Assembly (NCBI RefSeq): GCF_007830125.1
Contig: NZ_VLLG01000002.1
Coordinates: 62,001 to 126,000 of the forward strand
Length of the DNA: 64,000 nt
Direction: 5' to 3'
Source of the DNA: Chitinophaga japonensis
GTDB taxonomy: Bacteria > Bacteroidota > Bacteroidia > Chitinophagales > Chitinophagaceae
The notes beneath the pieces are model-generated. The model worked only from the letters and a program-made list of their open reading frames with translations, had not been told where the DNA came from and searched no databases. The position numbers were made by a program, and so were the translations under genes. This document shows positions 9,944 to 18,063 of this stretch, one piece after another; the first letter of the stretch is position 1, and each line of letters starts with the position of its first letter.

Positions 9944-10414
9944 ATGAGCGTAACAGTAGGAACTAAAGCACCGGCATTTTCATTGTATGATACGGAAAAA
10001 AAGAAAGTGTCACTGGAGGATTACAAGGGCCAGCACCTGGTAGTATTGTTCTTCCCGATGGCCTTTACCAGCGTATGCACGGCAGAACTGTGCTCCGTAA
10101 GGGACAACCTGTCCACCTATAATGGCCTGAACGCGGCCGTGGTAGGCATTTCCGTGGATTCCCCCTTTACCCTGGGCAAGTTCAAGGCAGAACAGCAACT
10201 GAACTTCCCCCTGCTGTCCGACTTTAACAAGGAGGCTTCCCAGGCATACGGGGCTTATTATGACACTTTTGTGCTGGACCTGAAAGGCGTGTCCAAAAGA
10301 GCGGCTTTTGTGATAGACAAGGACGGAACGGTACGCTATTCGGAAGTGCTGGAAAGCGCCGGCGACCAGCCCAACTTCGGGAATATTCAGCAAACCCTGA
10401 CTTCCCTGCAATAG
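9944..10414 (+). CDS. Peroxiredoxin (AhpC/TSA superfamily, BCP/AhpE-like)
   Basis: A 156-aa thioredoxin-fold peroxidase without a signal peptide, hence cytoplasmic. The peroxidatic motif FFPMAFTSVC places the catalytic cysteine at residue 45. A second cysteine at 50 matches the position of the resolving cysteine in E. coli BCP. FPLLSDF and AAFVIDKDGTVRY are family features. It reduces hydrogen peroxide or organic peroxides at the expense of a thiol reductant. Length fits a full single-domain enzyme. It stands alone between the PorP/SprF gene and a strong terminator. AhpE versus BCP subfamily is not settled. Confidence 0.9.
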   Translation: MSVTVGTKAPAFSLYDTEKKKVSLEDYKGQHLVVLFFPMAFTSVCTAELCSVRDNLSTYNGLNAAVVGISVDSPFTLGKFKAEQQLNFPLLSDFNKEASQAYGAYYDTFVLDLKGVSKRAAFVIDKDGTVRYSEVLESAGDQPNFGNIQQTLTSLQ

Positions 10415-10445
10415 CGCAGCGGCAAGCGTTAAAGTTTTCTAAAAA

Positions 10446-10490
10446 CAAACGGCAGACCGTACTTTTTGGCCTGTCGTTTGCTATTTTTAC
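10446..10490 (+). terminator. Rho-independent terminator after the peroxiredoxin gene
   Basis: The arms CAAACGGCAGACC (10446-10458) and GGCCTGTCGTTTG (10468-10480) form a 13-bp stem with one G-U pair and one mismatch, with a 9-nt loop. A CTATTTTTA tract follows. It lies about 30 nt after the peroxiredoxin stop. Confidence 0.7.
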
Positions 10491-10552
10491 ATAGGTTATG
10501 TACTCTAAATAAATTGGGAAATATTTGAAAAAATTTTTATCTTTATATTACT

Positions 10553-10912
10553 ATGTGGAAAACCTCTACCCTTCTATTCATATGCTTGCTTAGCTTCTGC
10601 TGCCTCACTGCGACGGCACAGAGCACCAAAACCTTACCAGCCAGGGAGATGGAAGGAGGCGCCAAGATCGTAAAACTATATCCCAATCCTGCCTCCAGCA
10701 TCATCAATTTTGAAATTCAACAGCATAATAACGACCGGATGTACGAGCTTATTGTATACAACTTTCTCGGAAAGCAGGTAGACAAGCTCAAGAACATCAA
10801 TGCCCGGACTACCGTAGACCTGGGCTCCTACTACAGCGGCGTGTATATTTTCCAGCTCCGCGACCGGGAGGGCAACCTCGTAGAATCCGGCAAGTTCAAT
10901 GTAGTGAAGTAA
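10553..10912 (+). CDS. Small secreted protein with T9SS type A sorting domain
   Basis: A 119-aa protein with a clear signal peptide (about residues 1-23, ending ATAQ). Nearly all the rest is a type A T9SS C-terminal sorting domain: KLYPNPASSIINFEI, then YSGVYIFQLRD, then a final basic GKFNVVK. Such domains direct Sec-exported proteins to the T9SS translocon for surface attachment or release. Only about 20 residues lie between signal and sorting domain, so it carries almost no passenger. It may be a minimal cargo, a competitor for the sorting machinery or a remnant; the sequence does not decide. Its 3' side is filled by a repeat element. Confidence 0.85.
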   Translation: MWKTSTLLFICLLSFCCLTATAQSTKTLPAREMEGGAKIVKLYPNPASSIINFEIQQHNNDRMYELIVYNFLGKQVDKLKNINARTTVDLGSYYSGVYIFQLRDREGNLVESGKFNVVK

Positions 10913-11063
10913 AAATCCCAAATACCAAAATCCAAGTTCCAAAGTAAAAATACCAGAACCCAAATTCCAACTTATTCATCGGAGCCCCCACAAAATAGCA
11001 GTTTTAAATTGCTGGGAACACTTATGTCCATTTTGGAATTTGGTGCTTGGAATTTGGAATTTT
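10913..11063. repeat. Intergenic inverted-word element (CCAAATT type)
   Basis: This element fills the whole spacer between two convergent genes. The left arm (10914-10970) repeats CCAAATT/CCAAAA/CCAAGTT words; the right arm (11028-11061) repeats their complement TTTGGAATT/TTGGAATTTGG. The centre (about 10971-11027) holds a small hairpin around AGCAGTTTTAAATTGCT and the motif TTCATCGGAG, a weak match to the core in sibling elements. It may also act as a bidirectional terminator. Confidence 0.65.
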
Positions 11064-12236
11064 TCAGGAAACTTCCACAATCAAAAATTTAAGGTAGGTG
11101 GTATTCTCGATATTCCACAAAATGGGGTGATCCTGTGACTGTGTCTGGAACGTGACCTGCCGCAGCTTCTTTTTGGCGTCTTTGGCAGCCATCTCTATGA
11201 TCTCCAGGAACAGTGATGGCGGCACCAGGTTGGTGCAGGAGGCCGTCACCAGGAAACCGCCGGGTTTCAACAGCTTCATGCCCCGCAGGTTGATCTCTTT
11301 ATAACCGGTAATGGCTTTTTGTATGTTCTCGCGGCTTTTGGTAAAGGCCGGGGGGTCCAGTATCACCACGTCAAACTGTTTGCCTTCGCGCGTCCACTGT
11401 TTCAGCGCATCAAAGGCGTTCACCGCCTGGAACTGGCATACCTCCTCCAGGTTGTTGAGCTGCGCATTGCGGCGGGCGGTATTTACGGCATGTTCTGAAA
11501 TATCCAGGCCCAGCACGCTTTTGGCGCCGTAATAGCCGGCATGGCAGGAGAAAGTGCCGGTATAGCAGAAAGCTTCCAGCACATCGGCCCCTTTTACAAT
11601 ATGCTCAATAGCGCGGCGGTTGTCCTGCTGGTCCAGGAAATAGCCGGTCTTTTGCCCGTTCTCGATATCCACATTGAACTGCAGCCCGTTTTCCCGCAAA
11701 ATGATATTGGTATCAAAAGGCGCGCCCAGGAAGCCCTTTTGCTGGGGCAACCCTTCCAACTCCCGCACCGGTACATCATTGCGCTCGTAGATGCCTTTGG
11801 GGCTGAAAATGCTGTTCAGCGCATCCACAATGGCCCCTTTCCAGCGGTCCATGCCCAGGGCCAGGGTTTGCAGCACAAAATAGTCGTTGAATTTGTCGAT
11901 GATCAGGGCCGGCATCTCATCCGCCTCCCCGAATATCAGGCGGCAGTTTTCCACGTAGCCCAGCTTCCGGCGGTAATCCCAGGCTTTTTGCAGTCGGCGG
12001 TGAAAAAAGGCCGCATCTATGGCCTCTTCCTTATCCCGGGTAAGCAGGCGCACCAGTATCTGCGACTGGGGATTGATATAGCCCCGGCCCACAAAAAGCC
12101 CCTGGTGGGTAAACACCTCTACTATATCGCCCGCGTTTACGGGACCATCTACGTTCCCTACTTCGTTGCCAAATATCCAGGGATGCCCCAGTAATACCCG
12201 CTGTTGTATCTTTTTCTTTAAGAAAACCTTTGTCAT
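11064..12236 (-). CDS. RlmI-like 23S rRNA (cytosine-5) methyltransferase family protein
   Basis: A 390-aa class I SAM-dependent methyltransferase with an N-terminal PUA-like domain (about residues 1-70; LGHPWIFGNEV, GRGYINPQS) and a C-terminal Rossmann methyltransferase domain. Visible motifs are GYFLDQQDNR, the SAM-binding motif LEAFCYTGTFSCHAG and the catalytic-loop motif DPPAFTKS. Family members related to E. coli RlmI methylate 23S rRNA C1962; the exact target here is inferred. It is divergent from grpE. A TACCTTTG promoter box lies 20 nt upstream on its strand. Confidence 0.87.
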   Translation of the reverse strand: MTKVFLKKKIQQRVLLGHPWIFGNEVGNVDGPVNAGDIVEVFTHQGLFVGRGYINPQSQILVRLLTRDKEEAIDAAFFHRRLQKAWDYRRKLGYVENCRLIFGEADEMPALIIDKFNDYFVLQTLALGMDRWKGAIVDALNSIFSPKGIYERNDVPVRELEGLPQQKGFLGAPFDTNIILRENGLQFNVDIENGQKTGYFLDQQDNRRAIEHIVKGADVLEAFCYTGTFSCHAGYYGAKSVLGLDISEHAVNTARRNAQLNNLEEVCQFQAVNAFDALKQWTREGKQFDVVILDPPAFTKSRENIQKAITGYKEINLRGMKLLKPGGFLVTASCTNLVPPSLFLEIIEMAAKDAKKKLRQVTFQTQSQDHPILWNIENTTYLKFLIVEVS

Positions 12237-12255
12237 TATTTATAGTAAAGCGGGG

Positions 12256-12263
12256 CAAAGGTA
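12256..12263 (-). promoter_or_regulatory. TAnnTTTG promoter box of the RlmI-like gene
   Basis: The minus strand reads TACCTTTG, a match to the Bacteroidota -7 consensus TAnnTTTG, 19 nt before the ATG at 12236. No clear TTTG -33 element was seen. Confidence 0.6.
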
Positions 12264-12271
12264 CGTGAATT

Positions 12272-12410
12272 AGGCAGAAAGCATAAAGCCGAAGGCTCAA
12301 AGCTTACGATAGCGAATTTACCCGCAGCAAACCGACGAAGGAGGTTCATCGAGATAATCGAAAAAACGAAAGACTACGAGGTAATCAGCTTTCTGCTTTA
12401 CGCTTTCTCC
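12272..12410. repeat. Intergenic inverted-word element (GCAGAAAGC type) with conserved core
   Basis: Left arm 12272-12306 (AGAAAGCATAAAGC words) is mirrored by the right arm 12383-12410 (GCTTTCTGCTTTACGC). The 76-nt centre carries both core halves seen elsewhere: TAGCGAATTTACCCGCAGC near 12310, close to the centre of the element at 20783, and GGTTCATCGAGATAATCG at 12343-12360, close to GTTTCATTGAGACAACAG at 18003-18020. It lies between two divergent promoters, so it is not simply a terminator. Confidence 0.65.
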
Positions 12411-12471
12411 GTTCAGCTCAATTGTGTCAAATTGTCCGCTCCCTGCACGTTGGCAAAATAATTGTCCGATG

Positions 12472-12479
12472 TAAATTTG
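12472..12479 (+). promoter_or_regulatory. TAnnTTTG promoter box of grpE-dnaJ
   Basis: TAAATTTG matches the Bacteroidota -7 consensus. A TTGG at 12450-12453 stands about 18 nt upstream as a possible -33 element. The grpE ATG follows 28 nt after the box. No CIRCE-like inverted repeat was seen. Confidence 0.6.
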
Positions 12480-12507
12480 CAGATTCAAGGCTAACAATGT
12501 AACCATT

Positions 12508-13077
12508 ATGACAGATAAAGAAAAAGATATACAGACAGACAGTCAGGATACCGCCAACGGCCAGCAGCCTGCCGCGGAAGAAAACAATGCCGGCGGGAAC
12601 GTACAGGCGGAAAAAGCGCCGGAAGAGGGCGAACTGGAGAAAAAACAGCAGGAACTGAACGAAATACGGGATAAATACCTGCGTTTGGTGGCAGAATTTG
12701 ATAATTTCAGGAAACGTACCGCCAAGGAACGGGTAGAGCTCATACAAACTGCCAACAAAGAGGTGATCCTGGCCATGCTGGATGTGCTGGACGATTGCGA
12801 CCGGGCCTACAGGCAACTGGAGACCGCTACCGATATTGATGCGATGCGGGACGGCGTGGTGCTGGTGTTCAACAAACTGAAATCCACCCTGCAAGCCAAG
12901 GGTCTCCGGCCTATGGAAAGCATGCACGAGGAATTTAACCCTGACATGCACGAAGCCATTACCGAAATACCTGCCCCTGCGGAAGACCTGAAGGGAAAAG
13001 TGATAGATGAATTACAGAAAGGATACTACCTGAACGACAAACTGATCCGTTATGCAAAGGTGGTAGTGGGCAAATAG
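12508..13077 (+). CDS. grpE: Nucleotide exchange factor GrpE
   Basis: A 189-aa cytoplasmic co-chaperone that exchanges ADP for ATP on DnaK. The acidic, disordered N-terminus (about residues 1-40) is followed by a coiled coil with the family motif DKYLRLVAEFDNFRKRT. The C-terminal beta domain has HEAITEIP and ends GYYLNDKLIRYAKVVVG, a typical GrpE ending (GYxLxDRVLRPAxVxV). Length is normal. dnaJ follows 81 nt later in the same direction, probably co-transcribed; dnaK is not in the window. Confidence 0.97.
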   Translation: MTDKEKDIQTDSQDTANGQQPAAEENNAGGNVQAEKAPEEGELEKKQQELNEIRDKYLRLVAEFDNFRKRTAKERVELIQTANKEVILAMLDVLDDCDRAYRQLETATDIDAMRDGVVLVFNKLKSTLQAKGLRPMESMHEEFNPDMHEAITEIPAPAEDLKGKVIDELQKGYYLNDKLIRYAKVVVGK

Positions 13078-13158
13078 GGTGACGATATGGCATACCTATG
13101 TAATTAATATACCACAACACAAACACGCCGGGCCATTCCCGGCTTTAAGCAATAAAGC

Positions 13159-14316
13159 ATGTCTACAAAGCGAGATTATTACGAAATACTGGGCCTTGCC
13201 AAATCTGCTTCCCAGGATGAGATCAAGAAAGCCTACCGTAAGGTGGCCATGCAGTACCATCCTGACCGTAACCCTAATAACAAGGAGGCGGAAGAGAAGT
13301 TCAAGGAGGCGGCGGAGGCCTATGAAGTGCTGAGTGATCCCGACAAGCGTGCGCAGTACGACCGCTTTGGTCATGCTGCTATGGGCGGCGCCGGCCGTGG
13401 TGGCTATGGTGGCAGTATGAACATGGAGGATATATTCTCCAATTTCGGGGATATATTCGGGGAAGATATTTTCGGCAGCTTCTTTGGCGGCGGTAACCGC
13501 GGTGGCGGCCGGCGCGGCCGGGGCACCCGCGGCTCCAACCTGCGCGTGAAGATCCGCCTCACTTACGAGGAAATAGCCAAAGGCGCCAATAAAAAGATAA
13601 AGGTTAAAAAATATGTGCCCTGCGCCCAGTGTAACGGCCTGGGCGCCAAGGACCGCAACGCTTTCCAGACCTGCGGCACCTGCGGTGGCTCCGGCCAGGT
13701 AAGAAAGGTGACCCAGACCTTCCTGGGACAGATGCAGACCGTCACTACCTGTCCCACCTGCCAGGGCGAAGGCCAGACCATTACCAGCAAATGCTCCCAC
13801 TGTAAAGGCGAAGGACGCGTATATGGCGAGGAAATGGTGAGCATCGACATCCCGGCCGGCGTAGGCGAAGGCATGCAATTGAGCATGAGCGGCAAAGGCA
13901 ATGCCGGCGAAAGAGGCGGCGCCCCCGGCGACCTGCTGATACTGATAGAGGAAGAACCGCATCCTGAGCTGCACCGCGATGGGCTGAACGTAGCTTATGA
14001 CCTGCACATCTCCTTCCCGGACGCCGTGTTCGGCACCCAGGTGGAAGTGCCCACCATTGACGGGAAGGCCAAAATAAAAATACCCGCCGGCACCCAGAGC
14101 GGCAAAATATTCCGCCTGAAAGGCAAGGGCTTCCCCTCCGTAAACTCCTACGAAAAAGGCGACCAGCTCATACACGTGAACGTATGGACACCGCAGCACA
14201 TAACCGCAGAGGAAAAAGCCATCCTGGAGAAACTGCAGCAGGCGGATAATTTCCAGCCTAACCCGGAAAAATCCGAAAAGGGATTCTTTGAGAAAGTAAG
14301 GGACATTTTTAGTTAG
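13159..14316 (+). CDS. dnaJ: Chaperone protein DnaJ
   Basis: A 385-aa full-length type I Hsp40. The J domain (about residues 5-70) carries the HPD tripeptide at 34-36 that stimulates DnaK ATPase. A Gly/Phe-rich linker (about 75-125) follows. The zinc-binding region has four CxxCxGxG-type repeats ([32 protein letters not shown]). The C-terminal substrate-binding domains end in a short tail. It follows grpE, with which it works in the DnaK cycle. The repeat element that follows starts right after the stop codon. Confidence 0.97.
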   Translation: MSTKRDYYEILGLAKSASQDEIKKAYRKVAMQYHPDRNPNNKEAEEKFKEAAEAYEVLSDPDKRAQYDRFGHAAMGGAGRGGYGGSMNMEDIFSNFGDIFGEDIFGSFFGGGNRGGGRRGRGTRGSNLRVKIRLTYEEIAKGANKKIKVKKYVPCAQCNGLGAKDRNAFQTCGTCGGSGQVRKVTQTFLGQMQTVTTCPTCQGEGQTITSKCSHCKGEGRVYGEEMVSIDIPAGVGEGMQLSMSGKGNAGERGGAPGDLLILIEEEPHPELHRDGLNVAYDLHISFPDAVFGTQVEVPTIDGKAKIKIPAGTQSGKIFRLKGKGFPSVNSYEKGDQLIHVNVWTPQHITAEEKAILEKLQQADNFQPNPEKSEKGFFEKVRDIFS

Positions 14317-14317
14317 A

Positions 14318-14445
14318 ATGTAAATTGTAAAATTTCAAATGTTAAATGTAAAAGTTGTCGGATATGCTTTTAATAAGCATTCCTGTCTTAATTGAAACAT
14401 TGCAACCAACTTTTACATTTGAAATTCTTCATTTTACATTTTCAA
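14318..14445. repeat. Intergenic inverted-word element (TGTAAA type) with conserved core
   Basis: Left arm 14318-14356 ends TTTCAAATGTTAAATGTAAAAGTTG-like words; the right arm 14403-14445 carries their complement, with the block CAACTTTTACATTTGAAATT. The centre has a perfect 6-bp hairpin (ATGCTT/AAGCAT) and, on the minus strand at 14398-14382, GTTTCAATTAAGACAGG, matching the core at 18003-18020 in reverse orientation. The right arm reaches to about 10 nt before the ATG of the next gene. Confidence 0.7.
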
Positions 14446-14454
14446 TCTTTCTTC

Positions 14455-15405
14455 ATGCACACTTCCTTTCCTAAGCTCCCCATGTTTGAGAACCGGCTGG
14501 TGAAGGTGTTCCGGCACCTGCGCAAAACCGCGCGGCGGCAAAACATCACCTGCTACCGGGTGTATGATGACGATATACCGGAATTTCCCTTCAGCATCGA
14601 AGTATACGAGCAGTGCGTATATATGGCCGAATACCAGCGCAGGCACCACATGGAAGAGGAAGAACATGATGCCTGGCTGGAAGCCTGCATTGAAGTAGTG
14701 GCCAACGTGCTGGAAACGCCGCCGGAGAACATTTTCCTGAAGCAGCGGCAGCGCAAGCAAAACCGGCAGGCACAGTACGAAAAGCTCTCCTTTGAAAGGC
14801 ATGAAATGGTGGTGCAGGAAGCCGGGCTCAAATTCAAGGTGAACCTGAGCGACTACCTGGATACCGGGCTTTTCCTGGATCACCGCATCACCCGCGGTAT
14901 GGTGAGGGATGAAGCCGCCGGCAAGCAGGTGCTGAACCTGTTCTGCTACACCGGCTCCTTCTCCGTATATGCGGCAGCCGGCGGCGCCAGTGGCGTTACC
15001 TCTGTAGACCTTTCCAAAACCTACCTGGCCTGGGCGGAAGAGAACATGCGCCTCAACGGCTTTGATATGCAGCCCCATCACTTTGTACATGCGGATGTGC
15101 TGCAATACCTGGATACCCTGGCCCCCGCCACCTTTGACCTGGTGATCGTAGACCCGCCCACCTTTTCCAACAGCAAGCGCATGAAGGATTTCCTGGATAT
15201 ACAGCGCGATCATGTAAGCCTGCTGAACAAAGTATTGCAAGCCACCAAACCCGGCGGCGTGGTATATTTCAGCAACAACTACCGCCGCTTCACCCTGGAG
15301 GCCGGACAGCTAAACGCCAGCTCCATTAAGGATATTACCGGGCAAACCATGCCCTTTGATTTTCAGCAGAAGATGGTAAGGAAGTGTTACCGGATAGAGA
15401 AGTAG
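14455..15405 (+). CDS. Stand-alone RlmK-type 23S rRNA methyltransferase
   Basis: A 316-aa class I SAM-dependent methyltransferase. From FENRLVKVFRHLRK through DDDIPEF, NLSDYLDTGLFLDHR, NLFCYTGSFSVYAA and VDPPTFSNSKRM it follows the C-terminal (RlmK) half of the E. coli RlmKL fusion, which makes m7G2069 in 23S rRNA. The N-terminal RlmL half (THUMP plus m2G2445 methyltransferase) is absent. The assignment rests on these family motifs; the modified nucleotide is inferred. The start is Met at 14455; Met at 14482 is an alternative. An upstream extension to 14392 would run through a repeat arm and is rejected. A strong terminator follows. Confidence 0.87.
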   Translation: MHTSFPKLPMFENRLVKVFRHLRKTARRQNITCYRVYDDDIPEFPFSIEVYEQCVYMAEYQRRHHMEEEEHDAWLEACIEVVANVLETPPENIFLKQRQRKQNRQAQYEKLSFERHEMVVQEAGLKFKVNLSDYLDTGLFLDHRITRGMVRDEAAGKQVLNLFCYTGSFSVYAAAGGASGVTSVDLSKTYLAWAEENMRLNGFDMQPHHFVHADVLQYLDTLAPATFDLVIVDPPTFSNSKRMKDFLDIQRDHVSLLNKVLQATKPGGVVYFSNNYRRFTLEAGQLNASSIKDITGQTMPFDFQQKMVRKCYRIEK

Positions 15406-15472
15406 CGCCTCGTTTGCTGCATTAACTACTGGTTAATATTTTCCATCCCTTAAATTATTTAGTATCGCAACC

Positions 15473-15505
15473 GCCGGACGTTACCGTCCGGCTTTTTTAT
15501 TTTTT
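15473..15505 (+). terminator. Rho-independent terminator
   Basis: Perfect 8-bp stem GCCGGACG (15473-15480) and CGTCCGGC (15485-15492) with TTAC loop, followed by TTTTTTATTTTTT. It closes the RlmK-like gene and separates it from the HicAB pair. Confidence 0.88.
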
Positions 15506-15531
15506 GTAGTCAAAAAAAGTAAATAATTGTT

Positions 15532-15539
15532 TACCTTTG
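15532..15539 (+). promoter_or_regulatory. TAnnTTTG promoter box of hicAB
   Basis: TACCTTTG lies 14 nt before the hicA ATG. A TTTG at 15503-15506 is present, but its 25-nt spacing is longer than the usual ~20, so only the -7 element is confident. Confidence 0.55.
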
Positions 15540-15553
15540 TAATACCCGGAAGG

Positions 15554-15745
15554 ATGAAATGTTCCGAACTGTTAAGAAGGTTGAAAAGGGAAGGATGGAT
15601 CATACACCGTAGTGGTAAAGGAAGTCATAAGTTACTGATACACCCCGACAAGCAAGGCGTAGAGATCGTTTTTCCGGACCACGGCTCAGATGAAATAGCA
15701 AAAGGATTGGCCAGCCGGATTTTAAAACAGGCCGGCTTGAAGTAA
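15554..15745 (+). CDS. hicA: HicA-family mRNA interferase toxin
   Basis: A 63-aa dsRBD-like toxin. It has the family order LLRRLKREGW, then SGKGSHKLLIHP with the catalytic histidine of the GSH motif, then an EIAKGLASRILKQAGL helix. HicA toxins cleave mRNA and tmRNA and are neutralised by HicB. The ATG at 15554 is preceded by GGAAGG, whereas an upstream in-frame start at 15527 would overlap the promoter box. hicB follows 35 nt downstream. Length is normal and the active site looks intact. Confidence 0.88.
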   Translation: MKCSELLRRLKREGWIIHRSGKGSHKLLIHPDKQGVEIVFPDHGSDEIAKGLASRILKQAGLK

Positions 15746-15780
15746 GCCACAAGAACATTCATATTTAAAAGCATCAAGCC

Positions 15781-16170
15781 ATGAAGAAGATTGCATTTAT
15801 TGTAGAGAAAACAGCAACGGGGTTTTCTGCCTATGCAGAGGATTTTGAGCAAACACCGGTAGGTACTACCGGTAAGGACATGGCTACGTTAAAAAAGAAC
15901 ATCACGGAAGCACTGCACCTCTACCGCGGCCACAAGGGCCTGAAACCTGTACCAGATAAGGACATCGTCATATTACTGGACCTGCAGCAGTTTTTCGAAT
16001 ACTATAAAGAGATCAATGCAAAATCCCTTTCTGAAAGGATTGGCATGAACCAGACCTTGCTCTCCCAGTATGTGAATGGTATCAAAAAACCCTCCGTAAA
16101 GCAGGTAAAAAAAATACTTGCCGGCGTAAAAGCGTTGGGACAGGAGCTTACACAACTGGAATTTGCCTGA
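15781..16170 (+). CDS. hicB: HicB-family antitoxin with helix-turn-helix domain
   Basis: A 129-aa antitoxin. The N-terminal HicB fold (about residues 1-60; FIVEKTATGFSAYAED, TLKKNITEALHLY) binds the HicA toxin. The C-terminal XRE-like helix-turn-helix (about 78-120; LSERIGMNQTLLSQYVNG) probably binds the operon promoter for autoregulation. Gene order toxin-then-antitoxin is usual for hicAB. The stop lies 13 nt before the convergent VWA gene stop. Confidence 0.86.
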   Translation: MKKIAFIVEKTATGFSAYAEDFEQTPVGTTGKDMATLKKNITEALHLYRGHKGLKPVPDKDIVILLDLQQFFEYYKEINAKSLSERIGMNQTLLSQYVNGIKKPSVKQVKKILAGVKALGQELTQLEFA

Positions 16171-16183
16171 CCGCACGTACGTT

Positions 16184-17950
16184 TTACTGCACATGCTTCG
16201 TTTTCCTCAGCTCTTTTACCAGCTTCAGGAACTCTTTTCGATAGCCACCCTGGTCCCGCCCCAGGGATTTTTTTGCAATACTGGTAACCATGGAAGCCGT
16301 ACCACTCCCCTTGTACTCGGACCTGCGTAGCAACATGCCCAGCAGGGCCACGGAGCTGGCAAAACGGAAATCGGAAGATGCGTCTTCAAAAGCGGTAGCG
16401 TGCCCGGGTATATCATACCGTATGGAATGCACGGCGGAATCTGAAGGCTCCCGGTACCGGAGCCGTACTTCCCCCAGCAGGCTGTCTGCCGCCACGGCGC
16501 TGTCCCGGGGTATGATCTCGTACAGGGCCACTGCACAATGGCCCGCGCCAATAATGCCGCCCACTATCTTATCCCCGTTGCTGTTATCCTCTTTCAGCAC
16601 TTTATTTTCATAGCCGATCAGCCGGTAGGCCTTTACCACTTCAGGATTGAACCATACCTGCGCCCTGGCGTCCTTGGCCACGGTGAACAAGGTGCTGCCA
16701 AATTCCTGCGCAAATATCTTGTTGGCCTCTTCAAGGTTATCAATGTAGGCAAAGTTGCCGTTCCCCTTACTGGAAAGGGTTTCCAGCTTGGAGTCCTTGT
16801 AGTCGCCCATACCGAAGCCCAGGCAGGTCAGCAGCACGCCGCTCTCCTTCTTTTCCAGGATCAGCTCCTCCATTTCGTGGTCGCTGGTCTGGCCCACGTT
16901 AAAATCACCGTCCGTAGCCATGATCACGCGGTTGTTGCCATCAGGAATGAAATTCTCCACCGCTATCTGGTACGCCATTTTAATGGCCGCTTCGCCGGCA
17001 GTAGCGCCGCCTGCGCTCAGGTAGTCAATGGCGTTCAGTATCTTTTCCTTCTGATCTCCGGGGGTGGCGGGCAGTATGATACCGGGCGCCCCGGCATAGG
17101 CTACAATGGCCACGCGGTCGTTTGGACGGAGATTATTGACCAGCACCCGGAAAGCGGCCTGCAGCAGGGGCAGTTTATTGGGCGTGCCCATGGAGCCGGA
17201 TACGTCTATCAGGAACACCAGGTTGCTGGCCGGCAGGCTGTCAATATCCACCTGCCTGGCGCGCACGGCTACCTGCAGCAGTTTGTGCGCCGGCTGCCAG
17301 GGACATACAGCGTAGCTGGTGTGAATGGCCAGTAGCTGGTTGCTGTCTGGCAATGGATAATTGTAATGGAAATAGTTCACCATCTCCTCTATACGCACGG
17401 CATCGGCCGGCACCCGCTCCTTCAGGCGCACAAAACGGCGGATATTGCTGTAAGCCGCACGGTCCACGTCCAGTGCAAAGTTGGAGCTGGCGCTTTTCAT
17501 GGTCTCTACAAACTTGTTCTCATAAATGGTGCCGTAGGTCTCATCAAAAAAGGCATGAATGCCCATGCCTATATTACCGTAATTGGGATTGGAGCTGTGG
17601 GCCAGCCTGGCTTTGGCCTTGGCTTTGGCAATAGCGATATCATCTGCGCCATTGTCTTTGGGCGTAAGGGCCACCAGCATCCGGCCGTAGTTCTCTATGG
17701 CTATGGTACGGCTCACATAGCGGGGATGTTCGAATAAAAGGCCGCTGCCGCCGGGCGGTATCACTATACGGAAAAGGCCATAGGAGTTGGTCAGTACCTT
17801 TACCGTATCATTCATAACGCTCACGGTTACCCCGGGCAGGGGGTTATGGGTAATACTGTCTTCTACCGCTCCCGTTACCCATATTGTTTGCGCGCCCGCA
17901 GGTACCCCCATTAATAATATGCAGCACAATGAAAGGAGGAGCTCACGCAT
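16184..17950 (-). CDS. Exported von Willebrand factor type A domain protein (YfbK-like)
   Basis: A 588-aa protein with a signal peptide (about residues 1-20, ending AGAQ). Then comes a carboxypeptidase-regulatory-like beta domain (about 22-92; VEDSITHNPLPGVTVSV), a VWA-associated segment (FALDVDRAAYSNIRRF), and a VWA domain (about 240-420) with the metal-site motif DVSGS and a second MIDAS piece in MATDGDFN. A C-terminal VWA-associated domain ends the protein. E. coli YfbK shares this plan. VWA domains bind partner proteins through a metal ion; the partner is unknown. A repeat element lies between its start and hpt. Confidence 0.86.
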   Translation of the reverse strand: MRELLLSLCCILLMGVPAGAQTIWVTGAVEDSITHNPLPGVTVSVMNDTVKVLTNSYGLFRIVIPPGGSGLLFEHPRYVSRTIAIENYGRMLVALTPKDNGADDIAIAKAKAKARLAHSSNPNYGNIGMGIHAFFDETYGTIYENKFVETMKSASSNFALDVDRAAYSNIRRFVRLKERVPADAVRIEEMVNYFHYNYPLPDSNQLLAIHTSYAVCPWQPAHKLLQVAVRARQVDIDSLPASNLVFLIDVSGSMGTPNKLPLLQAAFRVLVNNLRPNDRVAIVAYAGAPGIILPATPGDQKEKILNAIDYLSAGGATAGEAAIKMAYQIAVENFIPDGNNRVIMATDGDFNVGQTSDHEMEELILEKKESGVLLTCLGFGMGDYKDSKLETLSSKGNGNFAYIDNLEEANKIFAQEFGSTLFTVAKDARAQVWFNPEVVKAYRLIGYENKVLKEDNSNGDKIVGGIIGAGHCAVALYEIIPRDSAVAADSLLGEVRLRYREPSDSAVHSIRYDIPGHATAFEDASSDFRFASSVALLGMLLRRSEYKGSGTASMVTSIAKKSLGRDQGGYRKEFLKLVKELRKTKHVQ

Positions 17951-18063
17951 AATTAAAATTAATAATTAATAATGAATAATTAATAATTCCCGTTACGCCA
18001 AAGTTTCATTGAGACAACAGCGTTGCGAATATTATTCATTATTCATTCTTCATTATTAATTAC
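17951..18063. repeat. Intergenic inverted-word element (ATTAATAAT type) with conserved core
   Basis: AT-rich left arm 17951-17988 (AATAATTAATAATGAATAAT words) and right arm 18029-18063 with the inverted words. The GC-richer centre has CCCGTTACGCC at about 17989-17999 and the best copy of the core, GTTTCATTGAGACAACAG, at 18003-18020, followed by CGTTGCGAATATTATT. The element begins at the start of the VWA gene and its right arm contains the hpt stop codon. Confidence 0.72.

Noticed and set aside
14392..14454. Upstream extension of the RlmK-like protein (MKHCNQLL...)
   Set aside because: It would translate the repeat arm; the family N-terminus starts near FENRLVKVF, so Met at 14455 or 14482 is used.
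17951..18063. AT-rich inverted repeat as a replication origin
   Set aside because: No DnaA boxes (TTATCCACA-like), and the same AT-rich words recur at 58192 and 62483.
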